Assembly: GCF_024323335.1 (NCBI RefSeq)
Contig: NC_066581.1
Coordinates: 464,621,027-464,685,026 of the forward strand
Length of the DNA: 64,000 nucleotides
Source of the DNA: Lathyrus oleraceus
Lineage: Eukaryota > Streptophyta > Magnoliopsida > Fabales > Fabaceae
Direction: 5' to 3'
The notes under the pieces were generated by a model. It had not been told where the DNA came from. It saw nothing but the letters and a program-made list of their open reading frames with translations, and searched no databases. Position numbers and translations under genes: made by a program. Positions within the stretch are counted from its first letter, which is position 1. Each line of letters begins with the position of its first letter. Shown one piece after another: positions 32,289 through 41,322 of the stretch.

Positions 32289-34541
32289 GAAGCTGATGAA
32301 ATGGGAGATGAGGGTTATGCCTCATAGCTCTTATCCCTGGCCTGGGAGAGCTTGAATCCCATAGAAAGTGTGGGAGTTCAGAATGAAGGAACTCTTCTCC
32401 ACATGACTAACACAACAAGATCTTGGGTTCTTATTCACAATGCATCAACACATGGTGTGAGCAAAGTGAATGACACAACTGAATAGCAGGGGATGGATTG
32501 CACATCCCTTTTATCTGCCAATTGCCTCTTAAGAGGACTTTACCTGCTTGGCACAAAGTTAAACAAGCACAAACATTGCCTCTTAAGGAGGGCTTCAGAC
32601 AGGTGCCTGCCAAAGTAACATGACAGGTCTTCCAGACTACATGAAGATCAAAGGAATTATACCTAAGTGGTATGCCAACCACAAGCAAAGCAAAGCAAAG
32701 TTCAAATGAACTTAAAGCAACTTAGGTACCTGTGGAAACATCTAAACCAATCAGTACAGAATCCAGACAATAGTCAACAGTCAATATCAAACAGACAACC
32801 CAATATGCAACACATAAGCCATAAACACAAGTGAATTGTCATCAAAGCCTACAAAACAAACCAATGTTAGCCAACAATAACAAATGATCAAGCTCAAATG
32901 AAGGAGCAACATCAATCATGGAGATGCATACTTGAACCTGAAATTCACAACCAAATGGTAAGTCTAAACCACTAGGTCAAAGCGTAGGGTCAAAAGTGAA
33001 TCAAAAATCCAAAACAGAACTTGATATTCAACATGGATCATATTCCATCAATCAAGAACAAGTCCTAAAAAGGACCAAACCAAAAGCAATAGGCAAGTTC
33101 ATGTAATAGGCAAGAGAAGTCAATGACCAATTCAAGGCACACATTTGATCACCATGAATGAAAATCCTTAATCAAAACAGAAATGATTCAAATAATTCTG
33201 GAAAAATTCATGAACATTCAACACCTCTAACATGATCATCACACAAAAAATCAGAAGCATTAGAGGTCATTTGATATGGAAATCAAATTGCACAAGTTGA
33301 TCATCCAAAGGTGTGACACAAATTGTCACACCATGCAAACATGTCCATAAAACAGAAATGGCAAATGGGAAAAATACCAAACCAAGCCTAAAACATCCAT
33401 TAACATGTCTAGAATCAGCATGTAAAATTTCATGTCCATTGGATTAAAATCAAGCATTTCATGATAGGAAGAGTAAGGCAAGGTCATACATGCACACATG
33501 ATCAATCAACCTAGAGCAAATAAAATTCCAGCCGTGCACAACTTCAAAATTCATGATCATAAAAAACTAGACATCACAAGGATCATTTTGCAAAAAATTG
33601 GGAGTGATTTGATGCATTTTTCAATTTATTATGGATTTTAGAAGTTAGCATAAAAAATGAAAATCAAAATAAACATGTAGCATGTAATTTGGAGGGAATT
33701 GGTAAAATGGAAAACAATTTGAAAAGCAAGCATCGGCCAGGATCGAACCGTGTTCGAATTTGAAATGGCGCGCGCTCATGAAATGCAGGCGTTTTGCCTG
33801 AAAACCCTAACAAAACCCAGAATCCATCGCTAACGGACGCTAATCCGTCACTACCATGAAGATCTTCATCTTCTTCATGAAGATGAAGATGAAGATGATG
33901 AATGTTCATCCTGTTTTCCAGAAATTCCCAGAATTATGCAGATTTCAAAAAAAATTATGTCATTCAAATCCTTATTCCATGTACATCATAGATCAACTAA
34001 CAATTCATTCTAAAACATCATAACAAGTTCAAATCGTGCAAAATAAATTTGATGAACCAAACTTCAAGTGAGCATATCTCATGTTATAGTGCACCATTTC
34101 ACGTGATTTTTCTACCAGAATGATCGGCAACACAAGCTCTATACAAATATGTCCATGGATTTGAGAATTGTGAAGGTCAAAAAACTCACCTCTTGAAGAG
34201 CAGGTTATGGTTTTGCACGATCCAGCACTTGTAACGATCCAGATCAGTTCCAAGATGCTTGTAGAGATAATTGATGAAGAAATTGAAGCTCCAACATGTG
34301 TGAATCCAGCTTAATTTGAAAACTCCATTAACACCTTCAAGCTTCAAGCATGATTGAATCTGGCACGAATTCTTCAAAATGCACGTTGAATCACACTCTA
34401 AACTTCACCAGGATCAAGAATTATGCAAGGAAATGAGTGTTTGTGTGAGGAATTTTGAAGTTCTTTGTGAGAGAAAATTTTGATCAAAATTCCAAATCTA
34501 GATATGAAAATGTGAGTTCTGATCAATAAGTTATGATTAAC

Positions 34542-34549
34542 CTTATATA
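34542..34549 (-). promoter_or_regulatory. TATA box of S2
   Basis: Reverse complement TATATAAG, identical to the S1 box and about 950 bp into the LTR. Confidence 0.6.
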
Positions 34550-35507
34550 TGCCCTCTTAATCAACCTGAAATCATGATTAGGCCAAAGCTAAATGAGATT
34601 AGAAGGATATAAGGTGCATGCACAAATTTGCATTTTCACCTCATGCATGAGATGCACACGTGAACAGTACACCAAGCTGGCCCAAATCCACTCAAAATTA
34701 CTCCATGCACACATTGGAATTGGAATTACATGCATGTGATCAACCAATTTTGATTTTGGCAAATCTCCTTCAAAAACTTCATGAACAAGCAAGTGATCAT
34801 ATGATAACATTTCATGCAATGTGATGGTTGATCTGGAAACCTCATGTCATGAGGAACATTTTGCAAAAAGAACCACCAAATTTGGAGTCTTGGTTCAAAA
34901 GATATGGCCATTTGAAGTTTCAAGCACACTTTGCCAAGATTTGAACATAACTCCTTAACCATTCATTAGAAATTCATGATCTTGGACTTTTTGGAAATGG
35001 GAGAGAAAGATCTTCAACTTTCATGTTGGAGAAAATTTCATTTGAAGCTTCTTTGATGTTGGAAAGTTGAGTTGAAGTTGGTCCAAAAACTTGCCATCTT
35101 TGGAAACTTGAAATTACAGGTTACTTTCCGTTTTTGGAAACTTTTGATCTGGCTTCAAAATCTTCAAGGTAGATGTTTGATATGTTGAATGAACCTCTTT
35201 GGGACATGAATGAAGTGTCTCAAACCATTTCTCCATCTCCTAGCCCTCAGTTGACTTTCAGTTGACTTTGAGCCGTCAACACTTGACCAAATTGCTCCAA
35301 AATGAACCTTGGGTGATGTAAGCTCTCTAGAACAACCATAGGGCCTTTATCTCATGGAAAAACCCTTGCTCTCTTGCACAAATGGATTCTCCTGACCAGT
35401 TTTGACTGATGCAATGCAATGGACTATGCAATGTGAATGCAATGTTAATGACCTAAAATGAAATGAATGTACAAATGGGAGGTGCAAATTTGAGGTGATA
35501 CACCTGT

Positions 35508-36621
35508 TATGCAAGACATGCTAATGAATATGTAAATGCAATGACATGTTTATCAATTCCAAAGGTATTCTACCCCCTTGATTCCAGTCTCTCAATAGAT
35601 AAACGATGTAAAAAAAAAAGACTAAGCTGTTGATGAGAACCAAGAAAATTCCGACTAGAATCAAGTAGAAGATATAAACCCCACAGAAATGGATAAACAT
35701 GTGTGAATGATTATGAATGCAAAATGATGTGATGCAAAATGATGTGAATGCAGTGCAGTGGCATGGGAATCAGGATCGCTGTATCTGCTTGAACATCTGT
35801 CAGGTTGCACTGTCTAGAGAGAAATTAAGAGCACACCAAACAAAGGTCATGGGATGGATCATGTTATCCTTAATATCAACCACCCATTTTGGTGGATTAT
35901 GGTTTACACCTTTTCAACACCCAAGTTTCATTGATATTAAGGATACCTGATCGGATCAACCATGAATCAAGGGTTTGTTGCAAGTCACGAGCATGGAGTT
36001 TAGGTTAAGAACCACCCAAAAGGAGTGTACTAAGGTTTAAACCTGCCAAACATGTTCTACAAAAGGTTCCCATAGTCATAATCCCATCTTTCGGATATTA
36101 TCGGAGGAACGACTACTCGTATTCCAAAAATATTCTCAAGAGAGACTCTTATGAGTGTAGTATCACGTAACAATCGTATCAAATCTTACACTTGAACAAC
36201 TTTCGCACTACGTCCTACGAATAGGCCAAGATGGGTTTGGTAAACTAAGGTCCTCGGCTTCTAAGATCTATATTGGAAAAAGTAATGTCTAACCACAATT
36301 TACTTGTGTGACATTATTGATCTCAACATGACCTCCATCAAGTGAATGGGCTTGCAAGTCAACTTGCTAAGGAATAACTCCACACAAGTCGACAAGACTA
36401 TGCCATTCTCCTATCCTAAGTGCACTCGAGTTCGGGTATAGAACTCATCTCCCAAAGATCACCAAGCAGCCATAGCCAGCCAACAGATACAGCAATGATA
36501 TGTACACAATGCAATAAGGTAAAGCAGGTAAATAAATAACTGTACAAAAGCATGAACACCCAATAAACAAACAAACTACAATGGCTAGGAGGGACTCGCT
36601 TAGGGAAACCGGGTCCCGAGT
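35508..36621 (-). other. Element B 5' leader
   Basis: 1.1 kb between the 5' LTR and S2/gag. I see no ORF1 homologue and no primer binding site I can assign to a tRNA; the first sense bases after the LTR are ACTCGGGACCCGG. It contains a 15-bp perfect inverted repeat (35865-35945). Small open frames are not credible as genes. Confidence 0.65.
35865..35945 (-). promoter_or_regulatory. Long inverted repeat in element B leader
   Basis: TATCCTTAATATCAA (35865-35879) and TTGATATTAAGGATA (35931-35945) are perfect complements separated by 51 bp. The loop itself starts with CCACC...GGTGG, a second stem. Position in the transcribed leader suggests an RNA role such as packaging; inference only. Confidence 0.6.
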
Positions 36622-38414
36622 TGTCGCAACCTGAAAAATACAGTGTGCGAAAAAACAACCGGCGAAAGAAAATGACAGAAGAGTCGCCACCGTGTGTTAT
36701 TTATCCCAAAAAAGGGAAAGGAAACGCTCGAAGTAAACCTGAAAAGAGGAAATGAAGAGACAAGGTCTCGCAACCAAATCTTGGGTTCGGGAGTCGGTTA
36801 TGCGAAGGGAAGGTATTAGCACCCCTACGCATCCGTAGTACTCTACGGGATCCACTTTTGTAGTTCTTGTCTAAAGAGTGTGAGTTTTTGTTGTGCTGTT
36901 TACTAAAACAAGGGGTTAAATGAAAATGACTCGCGCGGATGTCGCATCCACTGCATACGTATCTCATCTGAATATGAGAATCAGAGTCTTCGTAGCTCGG
37001 CTGACCTATGGGTTGGGGGGATGTGTGCTCACTAAGACATCGCGTCTTATGCCTACGTATCTCATCTGGAATGAGAATCAGAGCAAGTCGTAGTTCGGCT
37101 AACTACGGGGTTAAGGATTATGTTTTGGGGGCGGAAGACGTTACTACGCAATCTACCGGATGCTCAACCTTTGGAGACTTACTCACCTGTAGTAGAAGGA
37201 GTAAACGTGTGTTTAGGAGAAGAAAAATCAATGAAGGGTTAGGGTTTGGGATGCTCATGCAAAAAGGCAGTCCTTGACGAAGGAACCATGCTACCTGCGG
37301 GGATACGAACACATACAAAACAAACATGTATAAAGTAAATGTGCCAACAAGGCAATCAGAATAAATCTCCCAAATGGTATCCCACAAGAAAAGTGGAATA
37401 TCCAGCGAGCTATCCCTGCAAAAGTCATGTGAGCCTTCACAAAAACTCAACAAAAGGGTTAGTGAAACAAGATAAGGATTAGGATAAAACATGCTATGAC
37501 AAACGTAAGTCAGATTAGAGCAAAACAATATGGTTTTTCATGGATAACAGTATGGTTTCAGAAACCTCAAACTCTGTGGCATACACTTCAGAAATTAAAC
37601 GATTAAGCATTCAAGGCATTATTTATACATTCATACATAATTATGAACCCGTGGGAAAAAACCTACTGAAATTCCTCCATCATACCTCAAACATTCAGAG
37701 TATTCAACTTCAAAGCACAAAGGTAATGGGAATAAGGGCAAACCTGATTGGAGAGATCGGTTGAAATCAAATGGCACGGCTGGATTTGCAAACCAATGTT
37801 AGGGTTTGCTTGAGCTGAAAGTGTGTGAGTCAGAATGAACCTTTCAGAGTTGCCTGGAGGTTGCTCTGAACTCTGTTAGCTCTTCTCTCACTATCTTTTT
37901 CCCTAGGGTTCTTCTCTCACTATCTTTTTCCCAGACAGGGTAATAGGAATAAAATCCCTTTTGTTTCACTGAAACTCTGAATTTATAACCTGATTTTTGT
38001 GGACCTGTGGGCTCAAATGAGAGAGGTCCAAGTTCAAGATTTTTTCTTTTATTTATTTATTTATTTGTTTTTTTTCGTTTTTTTTTTGTTTTTTTTTCTT
38101 TTTTTTCTTTTTTTTTTGTTTTCCGTTTTTTTTTCAAAACACGTGGGCTTCGCCTAGCGAGCATGACAGCTTATGAACAAATCTTTGCTCCTTCAAGATT
38201 AACGTTTTGACTGACGAATAGACCCCTGTTGGAAGTAACTCAAGTCTTTCCCTTGTGTTGACTGATCATCTAAATAGAGCCCACAAAGTGTCCGATTCCG
38301 ATTGACATGATGAAATGCAATATGAAATGTTAAATGACCTAAAAATGAATGCATGCATAAGGGGTAAAGCGTATGCTTCCAGGAAAAATGAAGGGTAAAT
38401 TTTGGGGTATTACA
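36622..38414 (-). repeat. Element B 5' LTR (1793 bp)
   Basis: Same family as 13625-15409 in the same direction; flanked on the right by the second GCAGT (38415-38419). The differences from the 3' LTR include a 27-bp and a 12-bp indel near the LTR start and a longer T-rich tract (38040-38135). CTACG hairpins are at about 36955-37095. Confidence 0.92.
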
Positions 38415-38438
38415 GCAGTCAAGAAATACTTCGCCTAA
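38415..38438 (+). pseudogene. Element A integrase last codons
   Basis: After the GCAGT duplication the frame reads AVKKYFA then TAA (38436-38438). It continues the integrase interrupted at 13624; the same AVKKYFA ends element B's integrase. Confidence 0.88.
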
Positions 38439-38459
38439 AAATAAAAACAGAATAGCTCG

Positions 38460-38610
38460 CTAAGTTGAAAACCCGAAAGGGCGGCTTAGGCAAAAATGAG
38501 CGTCTCGGTGGATTGAAAACCCGAAAGGGCGGTCCAGGAAAAAGTTAGAGACATTAAAAATGAATGTACATATCCCGCTAGATTGAGTACGTCACCCTGG
38601 GGCAATCTAG
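38460..38610 (+). promoter_or_regulatory. Tandem hairpin array after integrase stop, element A (three hairpins)
   Basis: Hairpin 1: CTAAGTTG (38460-38467) with CGGCTTAG (38482-38489), two T-G wobbles, inner CCCGAAAGGG. Hairpin 2: TGGATTG (38509-38515) with CGGTCCA (38530-38536), two T-G wobbles, inner CCCGAAAGGG. Hairpin 3: CTAGATTG (38578-38585) with CAATCTAG (38603-38610), perfect. Hairpins 1 and 3 are followed by GGCAAAAAT. The inner GAAA loop is a stable RNA tetraloop. Confidence 0.65.
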
Positions 38611-40264
38611 GCAAAAATTAGGGATTTTTGGCAAGTAACTGCATCCTGACAAGACTTTGTTCTGCAACTGTCTTTTGTCAAGGATTCTCGCTCAATCGTC
38701 ATCAACTGAAGCTTCAAATACAGTGGATTCAGAGTTGGTGGAGAAACGGTCATTATGTTCAATGTAGCCCTTTTCCATGTATATCACCAATTTCAAATTT
38801 GTAAAGATCCATTGGTCTCGCCATTTGCGGACTACCATTCTATTAATAAATTTGAACCTTTATCCAATTCTTTGCACTCTTACTTGTTTCTGTTTAACAA
38901 ATGTTTACATGTTTTAATTGATGAATATCATTGTTTTAAACAAATAAAGTTCTATAAACTATTTTAAACAAAATGAACATTCACATTGACTAAAAGGATA
39001 AATGGAATGTCCTCAGTGCTTTCCAAAGGACAGTATGATCATCAAAAGCATGAGATGAAAGCTCTCAGTAGAGTAAGCATGTGTTCCCTGCAGAGTTTTC
39101 TTTTAGACAGTTGTCTCCTCAGCAGGAAGTTTCCTAGGGCAATCGATGAAGGGTTTGTTTCCCTTTTCATCCCCAGCATGTCACGTGTTGACAAAGGATT
39201 CATTTCTGATTTCCTCAGCCAAGGCAGTTCCTTTAAGAATACTTGCAGTTTATCCCCAGTAGGGTTGCCTGATCCGAGTTTGATAATTTGTTATCCCTCT
39301 CAGTCTGAAGATTTCTTCTAGTATTGAGAGATGATGTGGAAGATATGTTGTTTCCTTACCCAATGGAGAAAATTGTTCTATCTCCCCTTTGGCAGAGGTT
39401 CCTCTCCAGCAGATAGAAGGGAATGTTTTGATTGATGTGTATCTGGTTGGTGTTTGTTCCCCATGGAATTTCACATGATTCCTTGATAAGTTCCCCAGTA
39501 GAATTTCTTCTACGGTGGATCTTACTGATATTCAGCCACCTATTCCTGAGGATTGATAGGAAGTCCCCGGCAGGTTCTTCTGCATCTTCCTTATGTCAGG
39601 ATTGTTGGCCCCTAGAAGACTCCTTCTGTGTAGATTTTGTTTCTTGCAGTTGGAAGTTGTGACTTTGCCTGTCCCTAGTTGTGATCGATGTATTCCTGTG
39701 TTTTATCATCCCCATCAGAGTTGAGTTCTCCTGTAGGCTTTGCCCTTCTTGTTGAGATGTTATACCAAACGTCCGTTCGTGATTCTTGGACCTGTTTGTG
39801 TTAGATATATCTGTCTGTCAGCATTAATCATACATAAATCATGCATATACACACATAATCATAGCATTCAGATATTCATGATGCATTTTTTGCCATATAT
39901 CTTTGATTGTTATCTCCTGCTATTGGTGAAATTTTCTTCCCCAGATAGATGTTTGTGCCTGATCTCTCCATATGGAGTCATCCTCATAGGCAGAAAGTGT
40001 CTACCTTTCCTTCTTTCTTCCCCACTGAGTTATGTCCTCGTGGATGATTATTATTTTAGTTTCCTCTCCAGTTATGTATCGGGATGGAATTACTCCCCTG
40101 AGATATATCCTCATTAGGTTGAGTCTCGTTTGATTGTGTTTTTCCAGTTTGTGCCAGGATCGACTCTCCCTTCTTGTTATCCCCTACAATTCCTTGTGGT
40201 TTAGTTGTTCAATTGCTTAGAAACCAGTAGATGTGCATATTTTCCCAACGATTTCTGTGGCCTT

Positions 40265-40985
40265 TTACCCAGTAACCGGTAGTTGTAAGTCCTATTTCTG
40301 TGGTTTTCTACCCAGTAATCGGTAGATGTAATCCCCTATTTGTTGGTTATCTTTACCCAATAGCCGGTATTGATACTCCTTCGTTTTCGAGTATTTCACC
40401 CAGTAACCGGTGATATATCTCTTGGATAATTGCTTTTTGTAAGCAATTTATCCCTTGCGAGTCGTCTTTCATTTACCCTTATTTGGTAATGATTGTTTCT
40501 CTTTCTGATTGGTCATCATTTTATACCCAGTAACCGGTATCCCGATGTCCTTTCTTTTTCGGTCGATTTATCCTTCATTAACCCAGTAACCGGTTGTGAA
40601 TAATCTTCCATGCGAGTATGTTATCTACGTTATGACAGTAATAGATAATATATCTCATGCGCTCTTCAGTCGAAGTCTTTTTCTTCCCCAGTCGAGTAAG
40701 ATTCTTTTTCCTTGCGAAATCGAATGCCCGTCATGTAAGTCAAGTTTGCTTTTTCAGCCCTGCTTTTGGATGATGAGTGTCTTGGATATGTTCCCAATTC
40801 ACGCTTGGTTGGTCACCTACTATATGCCCAGGAACCGGTATCCCTGGTGTTCCTTCCTTCTGCTCCCTATTATGACTTTTTGTCCCCTATGGAGTCGAAT
40901 TTCTCCTAGAGCGTGTTGTTCTCTCACACAGTAACCGGTGTTTTGATAACATGTCTCGCTTTGAGTTTATTACCCTATAACCGGT
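40265..40985 (+). repeat. Irregular repeat CCAGTAACCGGT in element A 3' UTR
   Basis: About nine copies of CCCAGTAACCGGT or close variants (near 40268, 40312, 40356, 40390, 40522, 40580, 40828, 40930, 40972) at uneven spacing of about 35-250 bp. Each includes the palindrome ACCGGT or a one-base variant. Confidence 0.75.
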
Positions 40986-41322
40986 AATATCTCGTTTTTT
41001 CTTTCTCAGCTGAGTCCTTTGTGGACATCCCCGTCTAAGTCTGAATTTTTATCTGAAGTATCCGTTGCGGATAATTTTGTTGTATTGGCATATTCCCCAA
41101 TACATGCCTCTTTGTGTCAGCTCGAGTCTTCCCGTCGATTTATTTTCGTGGAATCCCTTCGTGTCTCCCAGCAAGTTTTCAAGTCGTGACTTGCTCACGC
41201 TTTTTTACCTTATTTCCCCCAGAGCCTTTGTCTCCCTAGTGAGTGTGTTACTCCTATGGATTTTCAGTTTCTCCCGATTTCTTTTCCTTCGTGGCAATTA
41301 TTCACCATGACGATTTTATTAT

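Larger units (their letters stand above)
31187..35502 (-). mobile_element. Solo Ogre-type LTR S2, 4316 bp
   Basis: Minus strand TGTATCACCTC at 35502 to a plus-strand left edge TGTCGCATTACG at 31187, with a perfect 5-bp duplication and no internal element sequence, so it is a solo LTR left by unequal recombination. It contains TATATAAG (minus, 34542-34549), a stem-loop at 32266-32288, a minisatellite at about 31670-31890, three CTACG hairpins, and long blocks homologous to S1/S1' (for example around 32300-32650). No credible coding region. Confidence 0.9.
13625..38414 (-). mobile_element. Element B: complete Ogre/Tat-lineage retrotransposon, minus strand, with two nested insertions
   Basis: Two direct LTRs of the same family (13625-15409 and 36622-38414) flank a minus-strand interior: leader, gag, intron, RT/RNase H/aRNase H/integrase, long 3' UTR, polypurine tract. 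The target duplication is GCAGT. Excluding the chromovirus C and solo LTR S2 it is about 12.4 kb. It has no ORF1 and no protease region. Its LTRs differ at roughly 40 of about 1790 positions by eye plus 27-bp and 12-bp indels, so it is distinctly older than C. It carries several stops and is nonautonomous at least for protease. Confidence 0.9.
38439..41322 (+). other. Element A 3' UTR
   Basis: Noncoding interval of about 2.9 kb after the integrase stop. It starts with the hairpin array (38460-38610). A long stretch with a dispersed CCCCAG motif follows (about 39080-41215, at least 15 variants such as TTCCCCAGTAG), then about nine copies of CCAGTAACCGGT (40265-40985). The boundary with the 3' LTR is not clear, because no good polypurine tract is visible. 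Confidence 0.6.

Noticed and set aside
36595..36621. Primer binding site of element B
   Set aside because: The sense bases after the 5' LTR (ACTCGGGACCCGG) do not match a tRNA 3' end I can name with confidence, so none was annotated.
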